DNA of 48,886 bases from Muribaculaceae bacterium (GTDB lineage: Bacteria; Bacteroidota; Bacteroidia; Bacteroidales; Muribaculaceae). The stretch spans positions 1 to 48,886 of the forward strand of contig JAFZSO010000002.1 of the NCBI GenBank assembly GCA_017619355.1, read 5' to 3'. The position numbers and the translations under genes were made by a program. The notes under the pieces were generated by a model. That model made no database searches. It was not told where the DNA came from and saw nothing but the letters and a program-made list of their open reading frames with translations. Below, piece by piece: positions 27,380 through 36,930 of this stretch. Each line of letters starts with the position of its first letter. The stretch's first letter is position 1.

Positions 27380-28495
27380 ATGAAATTCAACATCCAAAGT
27401 AAGTTGTTGCTCACTCATCTGTCGGCAGTGAGCAAAGTCGTGAACTCAAAGAACAAACTCACAATCCTCGACAATTTCCTGTTTAACCTCGAAGGTAACA
27501 AACTCGTCATCACTGGTAGCGACCAGGAGAATACGCTCACTACCTATGTGCAGGTAGAGGAGGCTGAGGGCTCTGGCAAATTTGCTGCCAATGTGAAAAA
27601 CCTGCTCGACATGCTCAGGACTCTGCCCGACCTGGCACTGACCTTTGACATTAACGACAGCAGCCTCGAAGTGAACATCCAGTACCAGAACGGTCGTTTC
27701 AACTTTGTGGCTATCAATGGCAATGAATTCCCCTCAAAGGCTGTGACCGATGAGGAACCCAAAAAGTTCAAACTTCCCATCGACAAGGTGGTAGAAGGCA
27801 TTCAGCACACCATCTTTGCTGTTGGCGTTGATGACATGCGTCCTGTGATGATGGGTATCTTTTGGGATATCAAACCTGAAGAGATTGTGTTTGTGGCATC
27901 AGATACTCACAAGCTGGTTCGCTATCGCAAGTTGAATGTGAAGACAGGTCTGGAGCACTCGTTCATCCTGCCCACTAAGCCTGCCGCCATCTTGAGCAGC
28001 ATTCTCGAAAAGGCCGAGGGTGAGATTGAGATTACCGTCGACAGCAAGAGCGCCACTTTTGAAACTGCCGAGTACTCGCTTACCTGCCGCTTCGTGAATG
28101 GCCGTTATCCCAACTACAATTCGGTGATTCCTACCAACAATCCTTATAGCGTAACAGTCGACCGCCTGTCGCTGCTCAACGCATTGCGTCGCGTGTCGGT
28201 GTCGACCAGTTCAAGCGGCCTTGTGAAACTGGAACTGAAGGAGAACGAGATATTCCTGTCGACCCAGGATGTCGACTACTCGACCTCGGCTGAGGAGAAG
28301 ATTCAGTGCGACTACAATGGCGAGGAGATGGCCATCGGCTTCAACGATGAGAACATCATTGATGTGCTGAACAACATCGACTCTGAAACCGCTGTAATCA
28401 AGCTGATGGATGCATCAAAGGCCGGTATCTTCGTGCCCGCTGAACAGGAGGATGATGAGGAACTCCTCATCCTGCTTATGCCCATGATGCTCTAA
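27380..28495 (+). CDS. dnaN: DNA polymerase III subunit beta (sliding clamp)
   Basis: A 371-residue protein. The sequence runs through the three clamp domains, with MKFNIQSKLLLTHLSAVSKVV at the start, GNEFP in the second half of domain 1, SGRFN/GRYPNYNSVIP-type motifs and a C-terminal LL.PMML tail. It forms the ring that tethers DNA polymerases to DNA. In many bacteria dnaN follows dnaA; here it is about 15 kb away and heads a separate run of genes beginning with an exonuclease, as is common in Bacteroidetes. Confidence 0.96.
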   Translation: MKFNIQSKLLLTHLSAVSKVVNSKNKLTILDNFLFNLEGNKLVITGSDQENTLTTYVQVEEAEGSGKFAANVKNLLDMLRTLPDLALTFDINDSSLEVNIQYQNGRFNFVAINGNEFPSKAVTDEEPKKFKLPIDKVVEGIQHTIFAVGVDDMRPVMMGIFWDIKPEEIVFVASDTHKLVRYRKLNVKTGLEHSFILPTKPAAILSSILEKAEGEIEITVDSKSATFETAEYSLTCRFVNGRYPNYNSVIPTNNPYSVTVDRLSLLNALRRVSVSTSSSGLVKLELKENEIFLSTQDVDYSTSAEEKIQCDYNGEEMAIGFNDENIIDVLNNIDSETAVIKLMDASKAGIFVPAEQEDDEELLILLMPMML

Positions 28496-28520
28496 ATTGT
28501 TGCAATAATCAGAGAAAAAG

Positions 28521-29282
28521 ATGGAACTGAACCTGAAGAATCCCATCATATTCTTTGACCTCGAGACAACCGGTGTCGACATCATGAGAGACAGGATTGT
28601 GGAACTGTCGCTTATTAAGGTCTATCCCAATGGTGCCGAGGAGGTGAAGAGCCGCCGGCTGAACCCTGAGAGGCATATCCCTGAGGAGGCGACCGCGGTG
28701 CATGGCATCACCGATGCCGATGTGAAGGACGCACCCACCTTCAAGCAGGTGGCAAAAGACCTTGCCCGCATCTTCGAGGGCTGCGATGTGGCTGGCTTCA
28801 ACAGCAACCGGTTCGACATTCCGCTGCTTGAAGAGGAATTTTTGCGTGCAGGAGTAGACTTCGACTTCAGCAAGCGCCGTTTCATTGATGTTCAGACGAT
28901 TTTCCACAAGATGGAGCAGCGCACGCTGATTGCCGCCTACAAGTTCTATTGCGGGAAAAATCTGGAGGATGCCCATTCGGCCGAAGCCGATACGCGAGCC
29001 ACTTATGAGGTGCTCAAGGCTCAACTCGACCGTTATCCTAATCTTGAGAATGATGTGGCGTTTCTGTCAGAATTCTCGTCGCACAACAAGAATGTGGACC
29101 TCGCAGGTCGCATGATTTATAACGACGATAAAGTGGAAGTGTTCAACTTCGGCAAGCACAAAGGGAGACCTGTTGAAGAGGTGCTGAAGAAGGAACCGAG
29201 TTACTATGGTTGGATGATGCAGGGCGATTTCCCGTTGAACACCAAGAAGATGTTGACGAGAATCAAGCTGCGCATGAAATAA
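28521..29282 (+). CDS. DnaQ-like 3'-5' exonuclease
   Basis: A 253-residue protein with a complete DEDDh exonuclease set: Asp13 and Glu15 (FFDLETTG), Asp99 (NRFDIPLL), His152 and Asp157 (HSAEADTRATY). The C-terminal 60 residues form a second small domain with FGKHKGRPVEEVLKKEPSYY...GDFPL, a motif found in several Bacteroidetes exonucleases and DUF3820-like proteins. It resembles the proofreading epsilon subunit of DNA polymerase III; its place directly after dnaN supports a replication role, but the specific partner is not shown by sequence. Confidence 0.9.
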   Translation: MELNLKNPIIFFDLETTGVDIMRDRIVELSLIKVYPNGAEEVKSRRLNPERHIPEEATAVHGITDADVKDAPTFKQVAKDLARIFEGCDVAGFNSNRFDIPLLEEEFLRAGVDFDFSKRRFIDVQTIFHKMEQRTLIAAYKFYCGKNLEDAHSAEADTRATYEVLKAQLDRYPNLENDVAFLSEFSSHNKNVDLAGRMIYNDDKVEVFNFGKHKGRPVEEVLKKEPSYYGWMMQGDFPLNTKKMLTRIKLRMK

Positions 29283-29290
29283 TTATAAAA

Positions 29291-30496
29291 ATGATAGCCG
29301 GAAAAAAAATCATATTGGGAATCACTGGCGGAATAGCCGCTTATAAAGCTGCTTCGCTTGTGCGACTGCTGGTGAAAGGCGGAGCCGAGGTGCAGGTGAT
29401 CATGACCCCCAACGCTAAAGAGTTTATTGCTCCGCTGACGCTCTCGACCTTGAGCGGCAAGCCCGTGATCAGCGAGTTTTTCACCGCCAACACTGGCCAG
29501 TGGAACAGCCATGTGGACCTTGGCCTGTGGGCCGATGCGATGGTGATTGCGCCCGCAACAGCCTCGACGATAGGTAAAATGGCGAATGGTGTGGCCGACA
29601 ACATGCTGGTGACCACCTATCTGTCGGCAAAAGCACCCGTGTTTGTGGCTCCGGCTATGGATCTTGACATGTTCAAGCATCCCACCACCAAGCGCAATCT
29701 TGACCTGTTGCGCAGCTACGGGAATCACATCATTGAGCCGGCAGCTGGTGAACTTGCGAGCCACCTGATAGGGAAGGGCCGCATGGAAGAGCCCGAAAAC
29801 ATCTATAAGGTGCTCGACGCTTTCTTCGACCAGCAGCACGACCTGCAAGGGAAGAAAGTGCTCATTACAGCTGGTCCTACCTATGAGAAAATCGACCCTG
29901 TGCGATTCATTGGCAACTTCTCGTCGGGCAAGCAGGGCTTTGCACTGGCGCAAGAGTGTGCCGAGCGTGGAGCCGAAGTGACGCTTGTGACGGGACCGGT
30001 GAATCTTTCAATAGCACATCCTGGTGTGACCCGTATTGATGTGATGAGCGCCGATGAGATGCACAATGCCGTTGTTTCCCGTTTTCCCGAGCACGACATA
30101 GCAATCATGTGTGCCGCTGTGGCCGACTACAAGGTGGAGCATGTGATGGACCATAAAATCAAGCGCGAGAAAGGTGATGCACCTGTGCTCACGCTGGTAA
30201 AGAATCCCGACATTGCCAAGGCCGCTGGCGCGATGAAGCGCCCAGACCAGGTGCTTGTGGGTTTTGCCCTTGAAACCGATAACGAGGATGCACATGCACA
30301 TGAGAAACTGCTGAAGAAAAATCTCGATTTCATTGTCCTGAATTCACTTAAGGATGAGGGCGCAGGTTTCCAGTGCAGCACCAACAAGGTGAAAATCATT
30401 GAAAGCGATGGTAGTGAAACCGTGTATCCTTGCAAGGACAAACGCATGGTGGCCAAGGACATTGTGGATGTGCTGAAATCCAAATATTTGAAATGA
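29291..30496 (+). CDS. coaBC: Bifunctional phosphopantothenoylcysteine decarboxylase / phosphopantothenate-cysteine ligase
   Basis: A 401-residue two-domain enzyme of coenzyme A synthesis. I choose the ATG at 29291 (MIAGKKIILGITGGIAAYK); the open frame begins earlier but inside the exonuclease gene. The N-terminal CoaC flavin domain holds the probable active His74 (NSHVDL) and a PAMDLDMF motif in place of the usual PAMNxxMW. The CoaB domain from about residue 185 shows KVLITAGPTYEKIDPVRF and NFSSGKQGFALA. Together they join cysteine to 4'-phosphopantothenate and decarboxylate the product. The stop codon overlaps the next start (ATGA). Confidence 0.95.
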   Translation: MIAGKKIILGITGGIAAYKAASLVRLLVKGGAEVQVIMTPNAKEFIAPLTLSTLSGKPVISEFFTANTGQWNSHVDLGLWADAMVIAPATASTIGKMANGVADNMLVTTYLSAKAPVFVAPAMDLDMFKHPTTKRNLDLLRSYGNHIIEPAAGELASHLIGKGRMEEPENIYKVLDAFFDQQHDLQGKKVLITAGPTYEKIDPVRFIGNFSSGKQGFALAQECAERGAEVTLVTGPVNLSIAHPGVTRIDVMSADEMHNAVVSRFPEHDIAIMCAAVADYKVEHVMDHKIKREKGDAPVLTLVKNPDIAKAAGAMKRPDQVLVGFALETDNEDAHAHEKLLKKNLDFIVLNSLKDEGAGFQCSTNKVKIIESDGSETVYPCKDKRMVAKDIVDVLKSKYLK

Positions 30497-31422
30497 TGAA
30501 ACCAATAAGATACATCGTAGCTCTGATGTGCATGGTGCTGACGTGCTTTACATCGTTGGTGCATGCCGAGGAGCTGAATTGCGAGGTTGAAATCAATGCC
30601 TCTAAGGTGTCAAATGCCAACAAGGAGATTTTCAAGACCTTGCAAGAGGCTATTGCCGAGTATATGAACACCACGAAGTGGACCGATGCCCAGTTTGGCA
30701 CAAATGAGCGCATTGAGTGCAAGCTGTTTTTCACCATCAGTGAATACAACGACGGTACGGGCCAGATGAAAGGCGATCTGCAAATTCAGTCGAAACGCCC
30801 GGTATATAACAGTTCTTACATGACTACAATCATTAATTTCAAGGACTCGAAGATTGATTTCACTTATCAGGAAAACGAACCTCTGGTGTTCTCGGAGATA
30901 GAGATGCAAAGCAACTTGACGGCAATTCTGAACTTCTATGCCTACCTGATTATCGCCATGGATTTTGATACCTTCTCTATGAGAGGTGGCGACCCCTATT
31001 ACGAAAGGGCAGCCAATGTGGTGCGCATGGCTCAGAGTAGTGGTGAGAGTGGTTGGAAGGCATTTGAGGACACGAAGAACCGCAGTGCAGTGCTGAGCGC
31101 TTATACCGACAAGGCTACCGAAGGCATTCGTCAGATCTACTACGATTATCATCGCCTGGGTCTTGACCAGATGGTGTTGAGCGTTGATAAGGGCCGTGCA
31201 GTGGTAACGGGTACTCTTGACATTCTCAAGAAGATTCATGACGACACGCCCATGTCGGTGTGCCTGTCGATGTTCAAGGATGCCAAACTCGATGAACTCG
31301 TGAACATCTACTCGAAGGCTAACATGACCGAGAAGCAGTCGGTCTATGAAACCCTTTATCCCATCTATCCCACCGAGGGGCAGCGATTAGACAAAATAAA
31401 ACAAGAAGACACGGGCAATTAA
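30493..31422 (+). CDS. DUF4835 family exported protein
   Basis: A 309-residue protein from the ATG at 30493 (overlapping the coaBC stop); the ATG at 30496 is equally possible. The signal peptide is MMKPIRYIVALMCMVLTCFTSLVHA. The mature protein begins EELNCEVEINASKV and continues with an NTTKWTDAQFG.NERIEC segment, the hallmark of DUF4835. This Bacteroidetes family is regularly found between coaBC and recN. Some databases call it PorD and tie it to type IX secretion; I cannot confirm that from sequence. Probably periplasmic or outer-membrane associated. Confidence 0.85.
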   Translation: MMKPIRYIVALMCMVLTCFTSLVHAEELNCEVEINASKVSNANKEIFKTLQEAIAEYMNTTKWTDAQFGTNERIECKLFFTISEYNDGTGQMKGDLQIQSKRPVYNSSYMTTIINFKDSKIDFTYQENEPLVFSEIEMQSNLTAILNFYAYLIIAMDFDTFSMRGGDPYYERAANVVRMAQSSGESGWKAFEDTKNRSAVLSAYTDKATEGIRQIYYDYHRLGLDQMVLSVDKGRAVVTGTLDILKKIHDDTPMSVCLSMFKDAKLDELVNIYSKANMTEKQSVYETLYPIYPTEGQRLDKIKQEDTGN

Positions 31423-31431
31423 CCACCAGTA

Positions 31432-33096
31432 ATGCTACGAACCCTTAATATATCGAATTACGCGCTCATCGACGAACTTGAGATCGAGTTCGGTGAGAAG
31501 CTGTCGATTATAACGGGTGAGACGGGTGCAGGTAAGTCGATTATTTTAGGCGCCTTGTCACTCCTGTTGGGTGACCGTGCCGATGTGAAGTCGATCAGGG
31601 ATGTCGAGAAGAAGACGGTGGTAGAGGCATCGTTCGACATCGCTCAAAACCACTTGAAATCATTTTTTGAACAGAATGATATAGACTATGATGATCATTG
31701 CATCATCAGAAGGGAGATAGCACCATCGGGTCGTTCCAGGGCTTTTGTCAACGACACGCCGGTGAATGTCTCGACTTTGAAAGAACTTGCCATGCGATTG
31801 GTCGACATTCACTCCCAGCACAGCAACATGCTGCTGGCCGATGCTGGTTTCCAGTTGTATGTGCTCGATGAGATAGGGCAAAATGCCTCATTGTTGTCGA
31901 GTTATAGCAAGGAATACGGCTCTTATAAATCACTTCAGCGGGAATTGAAACAGTTGAAGGAGAACTTTGAAAAGAGCCGTGATGAAGAAGATTATATCCG
32001 TTTTCAGCTGAATCAACTCCAGGAAATGAACCTCAAGGAGAATGAAGATGCTGAACTGGAATTGCTGCAAAGCAAGTTGAGCAATGTGGCTGAACTCAAG
32101 GAGGCGACGGGTGGCAGTGAAATGCGACTGAACAGTGCCGACGGGTCGGTCCTGGACCAGTTGCGTGAAGTGGTTCAGAGTCTTGAGAATTGTGGCGACA
32201 AAATGCCGGAACTGAAGGAACTGGCTGGCCGCATCAGGACTACAGCCATAGAACTGAAGGATGTTTCGGAGTCGCTATTTGCGATTGATGAAGCCCTTGT
32301 TGATGACCCGCAACAGCTTGAAAGGATAGAGTCGAGGTTGAACGACCTGTTTGCACTTGAACGCAAGCACCATGTGACAACGGTGAACGACCTGCTTGAG
32401 ATTCAGCGAGGCTATGCTGACGCCTTGCAGAAGATAGACGGAAGCGACGAGACCATCAGGCAGCTGGAAACGAAGCTTGCCGAGCAGCATGAGGTTGTGC
32501 GGCGTTTGGCCAGCGACCTTTCAGCGTCGCGCAAGAAAGCCGCCACGCGGTTCATGGACCAGTTGTTGCCACTTGCCCAGTCACTGGGTATGAACAATCT
32601 GCAATTCGACATCCGTTTCAGTGACAGCGGACTTGGCGAGACTGGAAGCGATAGCGTGGAATTCTGCTTTGCCTTCAACAAGAATCAGTCGCTCATGCCC
32701 GTGAAGAACACGGCATCGGGCGGCGAGATATCGCGCTTGATGTTGTGTGTGAAAACCGTGCTGGCACGCACCGTGAAACTGCCCACCATCATTTTTGATG
32801 AAGTGGATACGGGCGTGTCGGGCGATATGGCAAGTCGGGTAGGTAACATGATGGGCGAGATTTCTAATCACCTGCAGGTGATATCGATCACGCATCTGCC
32901 TCAGGTGGCTGCTTATGCCCACACGCACTTCAAAGTCTATAAGACCGACGAGGCCGACTCGACCGTGACTCATGTTGACTTGCTCGATGAAGCGCAACAT
33001 GTGCAGGAAGTGGCGCGAATGCTGAGCGGCAAGGATGTGAACAGTGCCGCAATCGAGAATGCAAAATCATTAATCAGTCAAGCAAATGATAGATAA
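31432..33096 (+). CDS. recN: DNA repair protein RecN
   Basis: A 554-residue SMC-like ATPase for double-strand break repair. Walker A GETGAGKS is at residues 29-36. Central coiled-coil segments lie at roughly 160-230 and 260-370. The C-terminal ABC half carries ASGGEISRLMLC and the Walker B IIFDEVDTGVSG, and ITHLPQVAAYA gives the switch His. Start ATG at 31432, 9 bp after the previous gene. Its 3' end overlaps rlmB by 11 bp. Confidence 0.96.
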   Translation: MLRTLNISNYALIDELEIEFGEKLSIITGETGAGKSIILGALSLLLGDRADVKSIRDVEKKTVVEASFDIAQNHLKSFFEQNDIDYDDHCIIRREIAPSGRSRAFVNDTPVNVSTLKELAMRLVDIHSQHSNMLLADAGFQLYVLDEIGQNASLLSSYSKEYGSYKSLQRELKQLKENFEKSRDEEDYIRFQLNQLQEMNLKENEDAELELLQSKLSNVAELKEATGGSEMRLNSADGSVLDQLREVVQSLENCGDKMPELKELAGRIRTTAIELKDVSESLFAIDEALVDDPQQLERIESRLNDLFALERKHHVTTVNDLLEIQRGYADALQKIDGSDETIRQLETKLAEQHEVVRRLASDLSASRKKAATRFMDQLLPLAQSLGMNNLQFDIRFSDSGLGETGSDSVEFCFAFNKNQSLMPVKNTASGGEISRLMLCVKTVLARTVKLPTIIFDEVDTGVSGDMASRVGNMMGEISNHLQVISITHLPQVAAYAHTHFKVYKTDEADSTVTHVDLLDEAQHVQEVARMLSGKDVNSAAIENAKSLISQANDR

Positions 33097-33853
33097 ATCA
33101 CAATATATATTTGGCATCCGTGCTGTGATCGAGGCGATTGAAGCTGGCAAGCAGGTCGACAAACTACTTGTGAAGCGTGACTTGAGCAGTGACCAGTTGA
33201 AGGAGCTTCAGGAGGTGGTGCGCCTGCATGGAGTGCCCATGCAGCGTGTGCCTGTGGAGCGCATTAACCGCATAACCCGTGCTAATCATCAGGGTGTGTT
33301 GGCCATGATGGCTGCTGTTACCTACTATAAACTCGAGGATGTGGTGCCGATGCTTTATGACGATGGCTTGAACCCGTTCATGGTGGTTCTGGATGGTGTG
33401 ACCGATGTGCGCAACTTCGGTGCGATTGCCCGCACATGTGAGTGTGCCGGAGTGAATGCGCTGGTCATTCCCGAGCGAAACAGTGTGACCGTCAATGCCG
33501 ATGCCGTAAAGACCTCGGCCGGCGCATTGAATCACCTGCCTGTGTGCCGTGAACGCAATCTGGTTACGGCGGTGAGTTACTTGCGTGACTGTGGCTTCAA
33601 GATTGTAGGTGCCACCGAGAAAGGCTCTATCAATTACACGCAAGCCGATTTCACCTCGCCTGTAGCGCTGGTGATGGGTGGCGAAGACAAGGGCATCTCG
33701 ACCGATGTGCTGAAGCTGTGCGACACCCTCGTTGCCATACCCGAATTCGGCAATATTCATTCTCTGAATGTATCGGTCGCCGCTGGCATCCTCATGTATG
33801 AAGTGGTGCGTCAGCGACTGAACGACGGTCAGACAGCAAATTCACATAATTGA
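33086..33853 (+). CDS. rlmB: 23S rRNA (guanosine-2'-O-)-methyltransferase, TrmH/SpoU family
   Basis: A 255-residue SPOUT methyltransferase. An N-terminal substrate-binding domain (FGIRAVIEAIEAGKQVDKLLVKRDL) is followed by the knotted catalytic domain. The three SpoU motifs are visible: NFGAIARTCE, VMGGEDKGIS and LNVSVAAGILMYE. RlmB methylates G2251 of 23S rRNA; the assignment to that position is by family. The start overlaps the end of recN by 11 bp, so translation is probably coupled. Confidence 0.92.
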   Translation: MIDKSQYIFGIRAVIEAIEAGKQVDKLLVKRDLSSDQLKELQEVVRLHGVPMQRVPVERINRITRANHQGVLAMMAAVTYYKLEDVVPMLYDDGLNPFMVVLDGVTDVRNFGAIARTCECAGVNALVIPERNSVTVNADAVKTSAGALNHLPVCRERNLVTAVSYLRDCGFKIVGATEKGSINYTQADFTSPVALVMGGEDKGISTDVLKLCDTLVAIPEFGNIHSLNVSVAAGILMYEVVRQRLNDGQTANSHN

Positions 33854-33874
33854 CAATAAAAAATACAAGATACA

Positions 33875-34828
33875 ATGATAAATCGCGTTTTAATCAGAAT
33901 CAAGGTTGTTCAACTCGTTTACTCTTATATGCTATCGAGAGATCCTGAGGCGGCAACCGACGGCAAGAAGAGGTCGAAGTCGGACCCCAAGAAAGCGTTG
34001 AAACAAAGTTTCGACAAGTCGCTGGAACTGTATTACTCCCTGTTTAAGTTGATCATTGACCTGACCGACCTGCAGGCGCTGCGACTCGATGAGGCCAAGC
34101 ACAAGTTCCTGCCTACCGACGAAGACTTGAATCCCAACACCCGCTTCATCGACAACTGGCTTGTTGAGCAGTTGAGAAATTGTGAGGAATTGCAGGACTA
34201 TATCAATGAGCACAACATCACCTGGCGCGACGATGAACTCTTCCTGCGCCTCATGCTCGACAAGGTGCTCAACAGTAAACTGTATCACGACTATATGACA
34301 ATGGCTGAGACGAGCGAAGCCCTTGACTGCGAGTTGTGGCACCAGATGCTGAAACGGGTTATGCTGGTAGACGACGACCTGTTTGAATTTGTCGAAAGCA
34401 AGTCGATTTACTGGGGCATTGATGACTTGAACATCATTGGTCAGTTTGTGATGAAGACCATCAGGCGATTTGAAGACCAAGTGGAGCATCCCATCCTGCC
34501 ACAGTTCAAGGACGAGGAAGACCGTGAATACAGCGAGACTCTGTTCTTGACCTCAATCGAGCAACTCGAAGAGAACAATGCTCTCATCGACTCGTTTGTG
34601 AAGAGTGAGAATTGGGATGTTGACCGCATCGCTTTGATGGACCGCATCATCATGTGCGTGGCTTTGACCGAAATCAAGACCTTCCCCAACATTCCCGTAA
34701 ATGTGTCGCTTAACGAGTATATTGAGATGGCCAAGAACTTCAGCACAGCCCGCAGTGGCCAGTTTGTAAACGGCATACTACATGCGGCCGTGCGGCGAAT
34801 GAAGAGCGAAGGCACACTGATGAAATAA
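33875..34828 (+). CDS. nusB: Transcription antitermination protein NusB (long Bacteroidetes form)
   Basis: A 317-residue protein, about twice the length of E. coli NusB. The N-terminal part (MINRVLIRIKVVQLVYSYML, then a Lys-rich region) is the usual Bacteroidetes extension. The C-terminal third holds the NusB core with WDVDRIALMDRIIMCVALTE and an F..ARSGQFVNGILHAAVR end. NusB joins NusE (S10) and NusA in antitermination on rRNA operons. Start ATG at 33875, 21 bp after rlmB. Confidence 0.92.
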   Translation: MINRVLIRIKVVQLVYSYMLSRDPEAATDGKKRSKSDPKKALKQSFDKSLELYYSLFKLIIDLTDLQALRLDEAKHKFLPTDEDLNPNTRFIDNWLVEQLRNCEELQDYINEHNITWRDDELFLRLMLDKVLNSKLYHDYMTMAETSEALDCELWHQMLKRVMLVDDDLFEFVESKSIYWGIDDLNIIGQFVMKTIRRFEDQVEHPILPQFKDEEDREYSETLFLTSIEQLEENNALIDSFVKSENWDVDRIALMDRIIMCVALTEIKTFPNIPVNVSLNEYIEMAKNFSTARSGQFVNGILHAAVRRMKSEGTLMK

Positions 34829-34856
34829 TTTTTACTAACCATAAATTTCAATTATT

Positions 34857-35228
34857 ATGCTTAATTTTATTTTATTACAAGCTGCTAATGGCGGAGCTGC
34901 TGCTCCTGCTGGCGATGCTGGTGCTGGCGCTATGGGTGGCGGCATGGGTTCACTGATCATGATTGTGGCGCTGATCGCCATTTTCTACTTCTTCATGATT
35001 CGTCCCCAGAACAAGAAACAGAAAGAGATTCGCAAATTCCGCGATGCTATGGAAAAAGGCCAGAAGGTGACAACTGCCGGTGGCATTCATGGCACCATTA
35101 AGGAAGTGCGTGACAACGGCACTATCATTCTTGAAATAGCCGATGGCGTGAAGATTACCATCGACAAGGCTATGGTCTATCCTTCGGCTCAAGATGTGGT
35201 TGCCACTGGTGCCGATGTGAAGCGATAA
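34857..35228 (+). CDS. yajC: Sec translocon accessory protein YajC
   Basis: A 123-residue inner-membrane protein. After an Ala/Gly-rich N-terminus, one membrane segment (MGSLIMIVALIAIFYFFMI) is followed by RPQNKKQKE and a cytosolic beta domain with GQKVTTAGGIHGTIKEV. YajC associates with SecDF-YajC. Length and order are typical. It sits between nusB and the YbbR protein, a common Bacteroidetes order. Confidence 0.93.
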   Translation: MLNFILLQAANGGAAAPAGDAGAGAMGGGMGSLIMIVALIAIFYFFMIRPQNKKQKEIRKFRDAMEKGQKVTTAGGIHGTIKEVRDNGTIILEIADGVKITIDKAMVYPSAQDVVATGADVKR

Positions 35229-35297
35229 GTAAACAACAAACAGGTACACCCTGAACGCCACAGGGTTTGGGGTGTTCCAAAAATCTGACAATTAACA

Positions 35298-36248
35298 ATG
35301 CGCAAGAAGTATTTTACAACGCGTTCGGTTCTGCTCTACCTGCTGTTTGTGGTGATAGCAGCCTTGTTCTGGTGCTTTATCACGCTTAACAAGGTGATAC
35401 AGCAGGATTTGACCTTTACTGTAGAGTATGTGGGCGTTCCGGCAGAAGTGACGATGATTGACAAACTGCCGACGACCATCAATGTGACGGTGAAGGACCG
35501 AGGCATGTTGTTTGTAAAATACTATCTCACTTCCAGCAACAAGATTCAGATTAAATTCTCAGACTATGCCGATAATGCCTCGGGCTTGTTCAAGATGACC
35601 TCGGTGCAGTTGCGCAACATCCTGAAGAAGTCGTTGAACCGCGACGCTACCATCGTGAGCATCTATCCCGAGTCGATGAATCTCAAGTACACGACATCGC
35701 CGGGCAAGAAGGTTCCCATTCGCTATGATCTCGACATAGAGCCTGATTTGAAGTATGTGATTAACGGAACCACCGAGACGAGTCTCGACTCGGTGATGGT
35801 GTACTCCGACCGTCTCACACTTTCCACAATCGACGAGGTTTATACCTATCATGTGAAAGAAACCGGGCTGACCGACACGCTGCGTCGCAAGGTGGTGCTT
35901 TCGCCCATTAACGGTGCACGCATCATTCCGAATGTGGTGGATGTGATGGTTCCCATCGAGCAGGTGATATTGAAACGCAAAATGGTGCCCGTGTCGGTGC
36001 GCAACCTACCTCCAGGCATCAATGTGGTGGTGCTGCCATCTACGGTAGAAGTGTCGTATCTTGTGCCCAAGAGCCTTTACAAGGATGAGACGCGTGACAA
36101 TGATGTTACCGTAGTGGTCGATTACAACACAATCGATGTGACATCAAAGAATAAAAAGGCCGCGATATCGGTGGGCGAGGCGCCAGCCGTATTCAAGAAT
36201 GTAGAGGTGGGTGTCGACAGTGTTGAATACATCATCGAGAAGCATTAG
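35298..36248 (+). CDS. YbbR/CdaR-like domain protein
   Basis: A 316-residue protein with one N-terminal membrane segment (SVLLYLLFVVIAALFWCFITL) and an extracytoplasmic region of YbbR-type beta domains. In Firmicutes the YbbR protein CdaR regulates the diadenylate cyclase CdaA; no cdaA is adjacent here, so regulation of c-di-AMP is not shown. Lies 69 bp after yajC, across a small hairpin, and 6 bp before coaE. Confidence 0.82.
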   Translation: MRKKYFTTRSVLLYLLFVVIAALFWCFITLNKVIQQDLTFTVEYVGVPAEVTMIDKLPTTINVTVKDRGMLFVKYYLTSSNKIQIKFSDYADNASGLFKMTSVQLRNILKKSLNRDATIVSIYPESMNLKYTTSPGKKVPIRYDLDIEPDLKYVINGTTETSLDSVMVYSDRLTLSTIDEVYTYHVKETGLTDTLRRKVVLSPINGARIIPNVVDVMVPIEQVILKRKMVPVSVRNLPPGINVVVLPSTVEVSYLVPKSLYKDETRDNDVTVVVDYNTIDVTSKNKKAAISVGEAPAVFKNVEVGVDSVEYIIEKH

Positions 36249-36254
36249 TCGATT

Positions 36255-36833
36255 ATGCTCATTGCGATAACGGGTGGCATAGGGTCGGGCAAGAGTGTGG
36301 TGAGCAAGGTGCTTGCCACTATGGGATATCCCGTATATGACACCGACAGCGAGGCACGGCGGCTTATGGATGCTGATGCTCGCGTTAGGGAAGCATTGAT
36401 TCAGGCATTCGGCCCTGAAGTGTTTGATGCCGACGGCAAGCTTAATCGTGCCGGCTTGGCATCGAAGGTGTTCAATAATCCTGAAGCCTTGCAACTGCTC
36501 AACAGCATAGTTCATCCTGCTGTGCGTGACGATGTGAAACGCTGGTGCCAGAGTCAGGCTACTCCAATCGCATTTGTGGAGACAGCCATCCTGCACCAGA
36601 GCAAGATGGATGCCATGGTCGATGCCGTGTGGACGGTTACCGCTCCCATGCAGGTGCGCATAGAGCGGGTGATGCAGCGTAGCGGCCTCACCGTCTCGCA
36701 GGTGGCCGACCGCATCAGGTCGCAGCAGGCCGAAGAGGGCAAGGCCGATGTGGTGATTGTGAACGATGGCGAGCAGGCCATTCTGCCTCAGATTGTAGAT
36801 GCCATGCGGGAACTCAAGCCTTGCAAGTGTTAA
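36255..36833 (+). CDS. coaE: Dephospho-CoA kinase
   Basis: A 192-residue P-loop kinase that phosphorylates the 3'-OH of dephospho-CoA, the final step of CoA synthesis. The P-loop GGIGSGKS is at residues 7-14. A YDTDSEAR motif, a central HPAVRDDV segment and a VIVNDGE motif near the end are visible. Length is normal. It adds a second CoA gene to the coaBC cluster. Confidence 0.95.
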   Translation: MLIAITGGIGSGKSVVSKVLATMGYPVYDTDSEARRLMDADARVREALIQAFGPEVFDADGKLNRAGLASKVFNNPEALQLLNSIVHPAVRDDVKRWCQSQATPIAFVETAILHQSKMDAMVDAVWTVTAPMQVRIERVMQRSGLTVSQVADRIRSQQAEEGKADVVIVNDGEQAILPQIVDAMRELKPCKC

Positions 36834-36892
36834 AGTTGCTTTCAATCTTTTAAACCTCATCGCCTTTTACCCCGAGAACGAGAAAAAATCGC

Positions 36893-36900
36893 TATCTTTG
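36893..36900 (+). promoter_or_regulatory. -7 element for the DUF5606 gene
   Basis: TATCTTTG matches TAnnTTTG; leader about 24 nt to the ATG at 36931. No clear TTTG at -33. Confidence 0.5.
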
Positions 36901-36930
36901 TTGCGTGAAATAAAAAACTAAATAAAAGCT

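Noticed and set aside
29210-29290. Longer N-terminus for coaBC
   Set aside because: It overlaps the end of the exonuclease gene; the family starts at the ATG at 29291 just before KKIILGITGGIAAYK.
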